In this document: in pieces, positions 7,441 through 15,027 of the stretch
Numbering within the stretch: the first letter of the stretch is position 1
Layout: every line of letters begins with the position of its first letter
DNA from: Vibrio aquaticus
GTDB lineage: Bacteria > Pseudomonadota > Gammaproteobacteria > Enterobacterales > Vibrionaceae
Assembly (NCBI RefSeq): GCF_003970385.1
Contig: NZ_RXZH01000009.1
Span: 1 to 64,000, forward strand
Direction: 5' to 3'
DNA length: 64,000 nt
Notes under the pieces: model-generated
Databases searched by the model: none
What the model was told of the DNA's origin: nothing
Seen by the model: only the letters and a program-made list of their open reading frames with translations
Made by a program: the position numbers and the translations under genes

Positions 7441-7866
7441 TCTGTTCACTTCACCTTGTAGCGTGGCGACAAGGCGGCGGCTACCGCCATAGTCACGATG
7501 CTCACCTAAATAGATTCCCTGCCAAGTCCCAACTGCTAGGCGTCCATTGCTGATCGGAATCATCACACTACAGCCAAGCGTTGAGGCTTTAATGTGTGCT
7601 GGCATATCGTCATCACCTTCGTAGGTGTGTTTGTAATAGGGCGCGCGTTCTGGAACAAACTTGTTGAAGTGCTTTTCCATATCATGTCTTACAGTTGGGT
7701 CAGCATTTTCATTGATCGTAAGACTGGCTGAGGTATGTTGGATAAATAGCTGTAATAATCCGACAGAATAATCAGTAATTTGCGGTAATTGTTGTTCAAT
7801 TTCATCGGTGATGAGATGGAAGCCGCGTTGGCGGGCAGTAAGATGTATGACTTTTTGTTGCCACAT
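7438..7866 (-). CDS. yjbQ: YjbQ/UPF0047 family protein
   Basis: A 142-residue member of the UPF0047/YjbQ family, small trimeric enzymes with weak secondary thiamine-phosphate synthase activity; the true role is unclear. Family segments include FIQHTSASLTINENADPTV near residue 43, HIKAS, and GTWQGIYLGEHRD near the C-terminus. Conserved histidines (in QHTSAS, HIKAS and GEHRD) are likely metal ligands. It is monocistronic and converges on the gene after alr. The thiamine transport genes lie 19 kb away and are not linked to it. Confidence 0.88.
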   Translation of the reverse strand: MWQQKVIHLTARQRGFHLITDEIEQQLPQITDYSVGLLQLFIQHTSASLTINENADPTVRHDMEKHFNKFVPERAPYYKHTYEGDDDMPAHIKASTLGCSVMIPISNGRLAVGTWQGIYLGEHRDYGGSRRLVATLQGEVNR

Positions 7867-8160
7867 AACAGTGCCTAAAATCGATATTTCATGAACCAGA
7901 CGTTAAGCTTAACCTAGCTTGGTGGTAATATCATAAGACTGGTAACATAATTGTTTAAATTTGAATCAGGTAACGTGACCTAACTCAATGTGGGTGAGAG
8001 TGGCCTGAGTCATAATGCTGGTCTGAAAAAAAATTACAAAGTCTTGTTTTGTGGCATTTTGCCCTAACATACCTAATATTATTATTTTGCTTAATCGGGG
8101 ATTCCTCAGTTTTCGCTAGACTGGATGGAATAAAACCTACTGAACATCGGGATAGACACC
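7867..8160 (+). other. Divergent intergenic region yjbQ / pgi
   Basis: This 294-bp region carries the promoters of yjbQ (minus) and pgi (plus). It is AT-rich near 8080-8100 (CTAATATTATTATTTTGC). No clear -35/-10 pair, operator palindrome or small ORF was found. The ribosome-binding site of pgi is weak (CGGGATAG). Confidence 0.4.
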
Positions 8161-9813
8161 ATGTTGAAAAATATCAATCCAACGCAAACACAAGCTTGGA
8201 AAGCGCTAACAGCGCACTTTGAATCTGCACAAGATATGGATCTAAAAGCGCTATTTGCTCAAGATTCAGCTCGTTTTGACAACTTTTCTGCACGCTTTGG
8301 CGCAGACATTCTTGTTGATTACTCTAAAAACTTAATCAATGAAGAAACGCTAAAGCACCTATTTGCCTTAGCAAATGAAACTGAGCTAAAAGCAGCAATC
8401 GAAGCGATGTTCAGTGGCGAAGCGATCAACAAAACAGAAGATCGCGCAGTACTTCACACAGCACTGCGTAACCGCAGCAACAAGCCAGTAATGGTCGATG
8501 GCGAAGACGTGATGCCTGCTGTGAATGCAGTGCTAGAAAAAATGAAATCGTTCACAGATCGCGTGATCGGCGGTGAGTGGAAAGGTTACACAGGTAAAGC
8601 AATCACTGACATCGTAAATATCGGTATCGGTGGTTCTGACCTAGGCCCTTACATGGTGACAGAAGCGCTAGCGCCATACAAAAATCACCTAAACCTGCAC
8701 TTCGTTTCTAACGTTGATGGCACGCATATCGTTGAAACACTGAAGAACGTAGACCCAGAAACAACACTATTCCTCGTGGCATCTAAGACGTTTACGACTC
8801 AAGAAACCATGACTAACGCTCACAGCGCTCGTGATTGGTTCCTAGCTTCTGCGGGTGATGAAGCACACGTTGCTAAACACTTCGCGGCGCTTTCTACTAA
8901 CGCAACTGCGGTTTCTGAGTTCGGCATTGATACAGACAACATGTTTGAGTTCTGGGATTGGGTTGGTGGTCGTTACTCACTATGGTCAGCAATCGGTCTT
9001 TCAATTGCTCTTGCGGTAGGCTACGACAACTTCATTGAGCTTCTAGACGGCGCACACGAAATGGATAACCACTTCGCGTCTACAGAACTAGAAAGCAACA
9101 TTCCAGTGATCCTTGCGCTTATCGGCTTATGGTACAACAACTTCCACGGCGCTGAGTCTGAAGCGATTCTACCTTACGATCAGTACATGCACCGTTTTGC
9201 TGCGTACTTCCAGCAGGGCAACATGGAATCAAACGGTAAGTACGTTGACCGTGACGGCAACGCAGTAACTTACCAAACAGGTCCAATCATTTGGGGTGAG
9301 CCTGGTACTAACGGCCAGCATGCGTTCTACCAGCTGATTCACCAAGGTACGAAGCTGATTCCATGTGACTTTATTGCACCAGCAGTAAGCCACAACCCAG
9401 CAGGCGATCATCACCAGAAACTGATGTCTAACTTCTTTGCTCAAACAGAAGCACTGGCATTCGGTAAAGATGAAGCGACAGTGAAAGCGGAATTTGCCAA
9501 AGCAGGTAAGAGCGAAGAAGAAGCGGCGACACTAGCACCATTCAAAGTATTTGAAGGTAATCGTCCAACGAACTCTATCCTAGTTAAGCAGATTACGCCG
9601 CGTACGCTAGGTAACCTAATTGCAATGTACGAGCACAAGATCTTCGTACAAGGTGTGATTTGGAACATCTTCAGCTTTGACCAGTGGGGTGTTGAGCTAG
9701 GTAAACAGCTAGCAAACCAAATCCTACCAGAGCTTGCGGATGCGTCTGAAATCAGCTCTCACGATAGCTCGACGAATGGTCTGATTAACGCATTTAAAGC
9801 GTTCAAAGCTTAA
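8161..9813 (+). CDS. pgi: Glucose-6-phosphate isomerase
   Basis: A 550-residue enzyme that interconverts glucose 6-phosphate and fructose 6-phosphate at the entry to glycolysis. Visible signatures are the sugar-phosphate-binding segment IGIGGSDLGPYM near 157-168, GGRYSLWSAIGL near 272, GESEAILPYDQYMHR-like sequence and the C-terminal FSFDQWGVELGKQLA block. Length equals the E. coli enzyme. It is a single gene with its own terminator, and its codon use suggests high expression. Confidence 0.98.
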   Translation: MLKNINPTQTQAWKALTAHFESAQDMDLKALFAQDSARFDNFSARFGADILVDYSKNLINEETLKHLFALANETELKAAIEAMFSGEAINKTEDRAVLHTALRNRSNKPVMVDGEDVMPAVNAVLEKMKSFTDRVIGGEWKGYTGKAITDIVNIGIGGSDLGPYMVTEALAPYKNHLNLHFVSNVDGTHIVETLKNVDPETTLFLVASKTFTTQETMTNAHSARDWFLASAGDEAHVAKHFAALSTNATAVSEFGIDTDNMFEFWDWVGGRYSLWSAIGLSIALAVGYDNFIELLDGAHEMDNHFASTELESNIPVILALIGLWYNNFHGAESEAILPYDQYMHRFAAYFQQGNMESNGKYVDRDGNAVTYQTGPIIWGEPGTNGQHAFYQLIHQGTKLIPCDFIAPAVSHNPAGDHHQKLMSNFFAQTEALAFGKDEATVKAEFAKAGKSEEEAATLAPFKVFEGNRPTNSILVKQITPRTLGNLIAMYEHKIFVQGVIWNIFSFDQWGVELGKQLANQILPELADASEISSHDSSTNGLINAFKAFKA

Positions 9814-9836
9814 ATTTCCGTCGTAACTGATATAGA

Positions 9837-9867
9837 AACGCCAGCAGAGATGCTGGCGTTTTTTTTG
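9837..9867 (+). terminator. Terminator of pgi
   Basis: A perfect 10-bp stem (9837-9846 with 9851-9860) with a GAGA loop is followed by eight T. It lies 24 bp after the pgi stop. Confidence 0.95.
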
Positions 9868-9893
9868 GTATTAGACTTTGTTGTTGAGGCTTT

Positions 9894-9995
9894 GTCATTC
9901 CATAGACTGACGAAGGAAGGAGTAGGGAATCTATTCTAGAGTCATTTACGTTCAAGAGATCCCCAATTCACTCATTCTTCGCTCTTGAGGATGAC
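9894..9995. repeat. Intergenic imperfect-palindrome repeat, copy 1
   Basis: A 102-bp element running from GTCATTCCATAGACTGACG to CTCTTGAGGATGAC. The two ends are inverted relatives (GTCATTCC against GTCATCCT), so the whole could fold into one long imperfect hairpin. It matches 29959-30061 closely in the outer ~40 bases of each arm and differs in the centre. It lies between the convergent genes pgi and the TIGR03899-type gene. There is no coding capacity, so it is MITE-like or a structured-RNA repeat. Confidence 0.85.
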
Positions 9996-10029
9996 TCGTC
10001 GTAGAGGTGTTTTCGCGTTTGTTATTATC

Positions 10030-10926
10030 CTAAGCCATCGTATCAATGCTGGATTTGGTTTCGGTGCTTGCCGTGAACTTCTGGCTCAGTAGCGCCACCA
10101 TTTGGTCGTAATACTGCATATTGGGCTTATTGCCTAGCAGTTTACACAGCTCATTTCCGGTTGGAGTAAAGCGGTAATAGAGCAAACGCACTCCCTTACC
10201 ATGGGCTTGAAGGGAAAGTTGTTTACCTTGGTAAATCAAGGGAAGTGGTGAGTCGAGTTCGATCTCGCCAGACTCGAGTTCTGTACCATGCATCAAGCCC
10301 AGTTCAAACAGCACCAAAAGGCTAGAGTAGGGCAACTGAAAATTACCCACATTGATGTTGCTGGTAGTGCTGCGTTTACCGAAACTGAAAATCCCTGCTT
10401 GTGAGCGATAACCGACCAATAACTTTCGGCTGTTATCACCACCAAAGCTACAAGCCAGTGATGCCGCACGTTGCAGAATCTGCGCTTCTTTAGGCGTCAT
10501 ATCTTGCAGCACTTTCAGCGCTTTCATCGAGGTCGATCCCGGGTTGGTGACTTCACGTTTAAGCACTTGAGCCCACAAGCGTTGCATCGCAGAGTTGTGA
10601 ACCTCCTGAGCCATATCAAAGAAGCGATATAGCCAATCTTGGTCTGGGTCTCCTGCCGTTTCATCTTTACAAGAGATATGAGCGAGTTTGAGGATCTGCT
10701 CTAGGTTCTTTTGGCGCAGTTCTTTGCGTTTTTTCTCACGAATGAGTGCGCGTTCAATGGTGGTTTTCTGTGGAGATTCAGCTTGTAGGAGCGCGTCCAG
10801 CCCATAGGTCTGCGCAATATTGAGTACTCGGCTAGCACTGTCTTTGATGTAGCCCGACTTTTTCTCTTGGCGAGAAGAGCTCTCTGGCTGTTGGTCTATT
10901 ACAACGGGATTGCTGTTCTCTGACAT
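10030..10926 (-). CDS. TIGR03899-type conserved cytosolic protein
   Basis: A 298-residue soluble protein without signal peptide or membrane segment. It has a Lys/Arg/Glu-rich helical part (about 58-80) and a central region DQDWLYRFFDMAQEVHNSAMQRLWAQVLKREV (110-141) resembling the DUF2806/TIGR03899 family found mainly in vibrios and relatives. The C-terminal third looks like a winged-helix module with LLYYRFTPTGNELCKLL. RBS AAGGAAA supports the ATG. Function is unknown. It stands alone, with the repeat element at its 3' end. Confidence 0.7.
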   Translation of the reverse strand: MSENSNPVVIDQQPESSSRQEKKSGYIKDSASRVLNIAQTYGLDALLQAESPQKTTIERALIREKKRKELRQKNLEQILKLAHISCKDETAGDPDQDWLYRFFDMAQEVHNSAMQRLWAQVLKREVTNPGSTSMKALKVLQDMTPKEAQILQRAASLACSFGGDNSRKLLVGYRSQAGIFSFGKRSTTSNINVGNFQLPYSSLLVLFELGLMHGTELESGEIELDSPLPLIYQGKQLSLQAHGKGVRLLYYRFTPTGNELCKLLGNKPNMQYYDQMVALLSQKFTASTETKSSIDTMA

Positions 10927-11084
10927 GCTATTTCCTTACGCCTCAAATGCTTATTCTTGAATACTAAATGTACCTCTTAACGTAAAAGCTCGCCAGAAAA
11001 AGAGTGTGACCCATTCTATAAAAATATTACTACCATAAATGATAACAAGTTGTTAAAATTGTTACCGTTACTTTTGAGGGGCTT

Positions 11085-11189
11085 ATGAAGTATTTCAATG
11101 ACAATAAACTGAAAAAGCACCTGTCAATTGCTCTATTATTACTCATATACATCGGAGTTCTAGGCTATTTATCTAGCTATCTATCCTAA
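11085..11189 (+). CDS. 34-residue single-pass membrane microprotein (novel small ORF)
   Basis: A short frame begins with ATG at 11085, just after GAGGG (11076-11080), and ends with TAA. Residues 1-12 are polar and basic (MKYFNDNKLKKH). Residues 13-33 form one hydrophobic helix (SIALLLLIYIGVLGYLSSYL). That is a textbook small membrane protein with N-in topology. It lies alone between the divergent TIGR03899-type gene and the zrg operon's 3' end. No family was recognised. Good RBS and topology argue for a real gene; conservation is untested. Confidence 0.6.
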   Translation: MKYFNDNKLKKHLSIALLLLIYIGVLGYLSSYLS

Positions 11190-11224
11190 TACAGCGAATT
11201 AACAGGCGGCTTCTACGTTAACAT

Positions 11225-11722
11225 CTACATATCATCGTATTCCAAGATCTCAGTACCTTGGATGACGTAGGCTGTTTCTGCGAGCTCATGACTGACGGTT
11301 TCTGTTTTGAGCGTTCCAACCACATAAATCACATCCCATAATTGCTGAACCGGTGCGCCCTCTGGGAAATGCACGTAGATGATTTGGTTTGGTGGTGGTG
11401 GTGGAACATGAATACAAGCCCCAAAATAAGGCACGAGTAGAAACTCTGTCACCATATTCTCATCACCTTCCAGCGGAATCACAAAACCGGGAATCTTTAC
11501 CTTACTCCCATTGAGTTCAGGTCTTACACTGCCCACTTTTGATTGCTGCATCACGTCACCTGTGTGATCCACTGCAGGCATGCCATAAGAGTCAAATTGA
11601 TTACGTTCATTTTCTGGGATGAGATCAATCCAGTCTAAGGTCAATGTATCTTCAGCTAAAGCTGTGTTTGTACTGAGACCAAAGGTCAGAACGGTTAAAC
11701 AAAGAAGAATCAGTTTTTTCAT
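11225..11722 (-). CDS. DUF3299 periplasmic protein of the zrg zinc-uptake operon
   Basis: A 165-residue exported protein with a signal peptide (1-23, TALA then ED). The body is typical of DUF3299: DWIDLIPENER, then KIPGFVIPLEGDE near 75-87, then the Pro-rich HVPPPPPNQ near 104-112 with a preceding Cys in GACIHV. His and Cys near the proline run could bind metal, but this is inference. It is the last gene of the zinc operon, 2 bp after the permease gene. DUF3299 proteins often accompany MacB-like transporters of metal-related operons. Confidence 0.82.
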   Translation of the reverse strand: MKKLILLCLTVLTFGLSTNTALAEDTLTLDWIDLIPENERNQFDSYGMPAVDHTGDVMQQSKVGSVRPELNGSKVKIPGFVIPLEGDENMVTEFLLVPYFGACIHVPPPPPNQIIYVHFPEGAPVQQLWDVIYVVGTLKTETVSHELAETAYVIQGTEILEYDDM

Positions 11723-11724
11723 AT

Positions 11725-12984
11725 CTATACTCGAATCGTCATCCCATCACTGAGTGACTGTTTGTAAGCTCTTAGGGCTGGAATAAAACCAATGATAGTA
11801 CCAGCAATTTGTACTGCGGCTAATAGCATCCACTCATAATGAGAGAGTGCGACAATTTGTAGGTTTATCCCATACTGTTGTTGGATGAAAGGGGATGCGA
11901 TAGCGAGCAAGGCATACAGGCTGAGTGTTCCAACGATTAGGCCGACGAAGGTCAGTACACTTGCTTCTAAGATCAGCAGGCTAAATACATGCCTTGGTCT
12001 CGCTCCCATCGCCCTTAGAATTGCCATTTCTCGGCGGCGTTCCTGTAGGCTAGTCAGTAAGCTAGACAACATTCCCAGTAATCCCGCAATGACGACAAAG
12101 ACTGACACCGCCATTAACGCTTGCTCTGCTACTGACATCATTCCCCAAAGTTCATGGAGTGCAACGCCCGGCAAAATCGCACTTAAAGGCTCTTGGTTGT
12201 ATGTGTTGATCTGCCTTTGAAGCGCGAAGGTTTGAATCCTAGACTTAAGCCCAATCATCATCGCGGTGATTTGTTTTGGCTGAAAATCCATTTTCTGAAG
12301 CTGTTCTGCACTTGGGTTATTACCTAAGTTCGCTCCTGACTCCCAGCCTACATGGATCGCTTCGATCGCCTCAAGAGAGACATGCACGGTTTTATCGATG
12401 GGGGTACCTGTTGGTGCGAGCACTCCAACGACCTTAAATGGGGTATTGTCATGGCGGCTAAATCCGACGTCACTGATACCGTGAGCAATCACCATCTCAC
12501 TGCCAATGGTGTAGTTCAGTGATTGAGCGACGTCTGAACCAATCACTGCTTCGAACAGTGTGTTGAACTCTCGACCGTCTTGGAATGCAAGGTTTTGTTT
12601 TTGACCATAGCGGTAATGTTCGAAATAGCTATGGTTGGTGCCCATGACTCGAAAGCCTTTATGTGAGTCACCTAATGAAATGGGAATCGCCCAATCTACA
12701 GCGCGATGCTGGCTAAACTCTTGATAGCTTTTCCAGTCAATATTGTTGGTGGCATTACCAATGCGAAATACGGAGTAAAGCAGTAAGTTTACTTGTCCGG
12801 AGCGGCCACCGACAATCAAATCTGTCCCTGAAATCGTATTAGCAAAGCTGCTTTTTGCTTGAGTACGAATACGTTCGACACCCAGTAATAGAATGACCGA
12901 TATCGCGACAGTAAGAATAGAAAGTATGGCGGTGACCTTACGGTTTCTAACGCTTTTCCAGGCTAAAGAAAGAGTGGGAGTCAT
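11725..12984 (-). CDS. FtsX-like ABC transporter permease (zrg zinc-uptake operon)
   Basis: A 419-residue inner-membrane protein of the MacB/LolC-type FtsX superfamily. It has one N-terminal membrane helix (about 16-37), a large periplasmic domain (40-270, with GGRSGQVNLLLYSVFRIG) and three C-terminal helices (about 285-410) with the coupling-helix segment RRREMAILRAMGA. Its ATG overlaps the ATPase stop by four bases, so the two are translationally coupled. MacB-type systems work mechanically from the inner membrane, so a role in zinc uptake with ZrgA implies an unusual mechanism. Confidence 0.85.
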   Translation of the reverse strand: MTPTLSLAWKSVRNRKVTAILSILTVAISVILLLGVERIRTQAKSSFANTISGTDLIVGGRSGQVNLLLYSVFRIGNATNNIDWKSYQEFSQHRAVDWAIPISLGDSHKGFRVMGTNHSYFEHYRYGQKQNLAFQDGREFNTLFEAVIGSDVAQSLNYTIGSEMVIAHGISDVGFSRHDNTPFKVVGVLAPTGTPIDKTVHVSLEAIEAIHVGWESGANLGNNPSAEQLQKMDFQPKQITAMMIGLKSRIQTFALQRQINTYNQEPLSAILPGVALHELWGMMSVAEQALMAVSVFVVIAGLLGMLSSLLTSLQERRREMAILRAMGARPRHVFSLLILEASVLTFVGLIVGTLSLYALLAIASPFIQQQYGINLQIVALSHYEWMLLAAVQIAGTIIGFIPALRAYKQSLSDGMTIRV

Positions 12985-13688
12985 AGCGGTTCTCCTGCTT
13001 GATTGAGCTGCTGCAGGTTGATTGTTCGATCAAAGAGAGACTCAAGCGTAGGGTCATGGCTCACAAACAATAGCGTTGAGTTTGCTTGGTTAACTTGCTC
13101 TAGGAGAAGCTCAATAAAAGCCGTTCTGTTATCAAAATCGAGCGAGGACGTCGGTTCATCAGCAATCACGATTTTTGGTTGGCCAATAAGTGCTCGCGCT
13201 GCGGCTACACGCTGTTGTTGGCCGATGCTCAACTCGGTGACAGGCTTATTGAGTAAACTTTCTGGCAAACGAAGTTTTTTGAGAAGCTTTCTGGCTTGGC
13301 TATTCAAATCACCAACAACTTGCTGTTTTCTTTGCTTAGCAAACTGACAAGGCAAGGTGACATTTTCAATCACGCTTAAGTAAGGGAGTAAATTAAATTG
13401 CTGAAAGATATAGCCAATATTATTGGCGCGAAACTTATCTCTCTGGCTTGCAGAAAGCGTTGCTAGATCTGTCCCTAATACGGTTACTGTCCCTGCGGTT
13501 GGCGTATTGATTCCGGTTAACAATCCGAGCAAGGTTGATTTACCGCAACCACTAGGACCTTTGATAAAAAGGTGCTCACCTTGCTTTACATTGAGGGAAG
13601 CAATATCGAGAGTCGGAGAGGGATTACCGGGCCAAGTGAACTGAAGCTGATTGAGTTCGACTACAGTTGAAGCGCTTTTCTGAGTCAT
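12981..13688 (-). CDS. ABC transporter ATPase (zrg zinc-uptake operon, LolD/MacB type)
   Basis: A 235-residue nucleotide-binding subunit. Walker A is GPSGCGKST, the signature is LSIGQQQRV (Ile replaces the usual first Gly), Walker B is IVIADEPTSSLD, and the H-loop is FVSHD. The ATG at 13688 (MTQKSAS) has AGGACA upstream and is preferred over an open extension of 19 codons. The sequence resembles LolD/MacB ATPases that drive FtsX-type permeases, which matches the adjacent permease gene. A strong hairpin lies between it and zrgA. Confidence 0.9.
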   Translation of the reverse strand: MTQKSASTVVELNQLQFTWPGNPSPTLDIASLNVKQGEHLFIKGPSGCGKSTLLGLLTGINTPTAGTVTVLGTDLATLSASQRDKFRANNIGYIFQQFNLLPYLSVIENVTLPCQFAKQRKQQVVGDLNSQARKLLKKLRLPESLLNKPVTELSIGQQQRVAAARALIGQPKIVIADEPTSSLDFDNRTAFIELLLEQVNQANSTLLFVSHDPTLESLFDRTINLQQLNQAGEPL

Positions 13689-13743
13689 AAAATGTCCTAA
13701 GTTATTCGCCAGTCGAAGAACACAAATACGACTGGCCGATAAC

Positions 13744-13777
13744 AATCAGACTCGCTGGTCGTTCAGCGAGTCTGATT
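13744..13777 (-). repeat. 14-bp perfect hairpin between zrgA and the ABC ATPase gene
   Basis: AATCAGACTCGCTG (13744-13757) pairs perfectly with CAGCGAGTCTGATT (13764-13777) around a 6-base loop. It begins 10 bp after the zrgA stop on the minus strand, and only GTTATC follows, not a T-tract. It is therefore more likely an mRNA-stability or partial-termination element that keeps the periplasmic binding protein in excess over its transporter. Confidence 0.75.
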
Positions 13778-13787
13778 GGTTTCATCA

Positions 13788-14588
13788 TTATAGCGAGATT
13801 TTACCTTCGCCTTTACTCAGCTGCATCGCGGCTTGTTTTGTATCCGTTAGGACATTGACCTTGATAGATTCAGTCGAAGGAAACTCTTTGAACCAAGTGG
13901 TGTTGATCTCTTCTAGCTTATTGATATCGCTACACTCGAAGTGGTATTCGACAGTAAATTCACCGTGAGATGATGAGTGTTCGTCATGGTCATGACCTTT
14001 GTGGTCGTCGTGGTGATCATGTTCTTCGTCATGATCGTGACCTTTGTGGTCGTCGTGGTGACTATGTTCTTCGTCATGATCGTGACCTTTGTGGTCATCG
14101 TGGTGACCATGCTCTTTGTCATGGTCGTGGCCTTTGTGGTCATCGTGGTGATCATGTTCTTCGTCATGGTCGTGACCTTTGTGGTCATCATGGTGATCAT
14201 GCTCTTTGTCATGGTCGTGACCTTTGTGGTCGTCATGATGATCATGGCCTTCATGACTATCTTCACCAAGTGTGTGAGATACCGATTGATGAACCACTTT
14301 ACAACCTGCGTTAGCGGTCAAACTAAAAATGTGGTCCGCTTTATTGAGATGTTCTACAGCGTGTTCAAGCTTATGTTCTTGTTCGCTGTTTTGTGGCGCC
14401 TGTTCAAACCCGACAACATCCGCACCTGGTGCTGTGATTTCCATTAACAGCTCATTGCCATCTTGAGCGATGTTGAACTCTACTTCGCCATGAACGTGAG
14501 CGCTGTGTTGACGAAAGCCTTCTTCCGCTTGTGCTAGGCCGCTTAGAGAGAGAGTAATACCAAGTGCGATAGGAGTGATCTTGTTCAT
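13788..14588 (-). CDS. zrgA: ZrgA-type zinc-binding periplasmic protein with His-rich repeats (DUF2796)
   Basis: A 266-residue exported protein with signal peptide 1-21 (GLAQA then EEGF). The N-terminal domain has HSAHVHGEVEFNIAQDG, typical of DUF2796/ZrgA. Residues 112-203 are a metal-binding array of 15-residue repeats, HHDDHKGHDHD occurring six times, encoded by 45-bp tandem repeats. A C-terminal domain follows. C96 and C219 could form a disulfide. In Vibrio cholerae the zrg operon is a zinc-uptake system beside ZnuABC. Start MNKIT is chosen because AGGA precedes it at good spacing. Confidence 0.9.
   Translation of the reverse strand: MNKITPIALGITLSLSGLAQAEEGFRQHSAHVHGEVEFNIAQDGNELLMEITAPGADVVGFEQAPQNSEQEHKLEHAVEHLNKADHIFSLTANAGCKVVHQSVSHTLGEDSHEGHDHHDDHKGHDHDKEHDHHDDHKGHDHDEEHDHHDDHKGHDHDKEHGHHDDHKGHDHDEEHSHHDDHKGHDHDEEHDHHDDHKGHDHDEHSSSHGEFTVEYHFECSDINKLEEINTTWFKEFPSTESIKVNVLTDTKQAAMQLSKGEGKISL
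13983..14255 (-). repeat. 45-bp tandem repeats inside zrgA
   Basis: The motif GACCTTTGTGGTC (or GGCCTTTGTGGTC) recurs on the plus strand at 13994, 14039, 14084, 14129, 14174 and 14219, exactly 45 bp apart: six copies with few differences. Each encodes 15 residues, of which six to seven are His. Such an array can gain or lose units by slippage, changing metal capacity in 15-residue steps. Confidence 0.95.
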
Positions 14589-14641
14589 TGTAAATCCTAA
14601 AAAATCGTAATTCATATTGATAGCCACTTATGTGGGTATCC

Positions 14642-14950
14642 TTAAGTGAGGGGTAAAGTGCTCAGGATATAAGGTGGAGAACGAGCTAAATAGGCAACAT
14701 GAATGGTTTGAGTGTAGGTGTAAATAGGATCAACAGCAGGCTCTTGGCCCATTTTGACGATGGGAAAAAGATTCAGTGCCGCCATCGCACCGTGGTGCGC
14801 ACTCGCGTACATTTGGCAATGGTGTTGACTATGATGAGAGTTGGAAAGGTCGTATTGGTGCTCGATAAACGCAAAGTTTAGCCATAGCACTAAAGCAATA
14901 GTGCAGGCAGTCAGACTAATATGTGTCAAACCTAAGCGAATATGGAACAA
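14642..14950 (-). CDS. Small His-rich membrane-anchored protein heading the zrg operon
   Basis: A 102-residue protein with one hydrophobic N-terminal segment (about 10-28, ISLTACTIALVLWLNFAF) and then a His-rich stretch HHSQHHCQMYASAHHG (39-54). It is the first frame after the Zur box, 53 bp before zrgA. The start is TTG at 14950, the only in-frame start before an upstream stop; the ribosome-binding site is poor, so translation is less certain. It may belong to DUF2607, but I am unsure. Likely role: envelope zinc handling, inferred from His content and position. Confidence 0.62.
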   Translation of the reverse strand: MFHIRLGLTHISLTACTIALVLWLNFAFIEHQYDLSNSHHSQHHCQMYASAHHGAMAALNLFPIVKMGQEPAVDPIYTYTQTIHVAYLARSPPYILSTLPLT

Positions 14951-14971
14951 AGCGTCATCAAGTCAATAAAA

Positions 14972-15000
14972 AAGGAATTGTTATACTATAACAATTCCTT
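14972..15000 (-). promoter_or_regulatory. Zur box (29-bp perfect palindrome) of the zrg operon; also terminator-like for ytfJ
   Basis: Fourteen bases each side of one central base are perfectly inverted: AAGGAATTGTTATA and TATAACAATTCCTT. The core TGTTATA-N-TATAACA equals the Zur consensus. It lies 21 bp upstream of the first zrg frame. On the minus strand it is followed by TTTTATT (T run counting the stem end), so as RNA it resembles an intrinsic terminator just after ytfJ (stop at 15028). Confidence 0.93.
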
Positions 15001-15027
15001 GAGGAACACGATATGAATTGGTCAGAG

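Noticed and set aside
13983..14255. Regular 45-bp spacing that might suggest a CRISPR array
   Set aside because: The units are contiguous, coding and without unique spacers; there are no cas genes nearby.
13977..14447. Long plus-strand frame rich in Val, Met and Phe opposite zrgA
   Set aside because: It is the antisense of the His-rich 45-bp repeats; the repetitive composition keeps several frames open. No RBS and no plausible protein.
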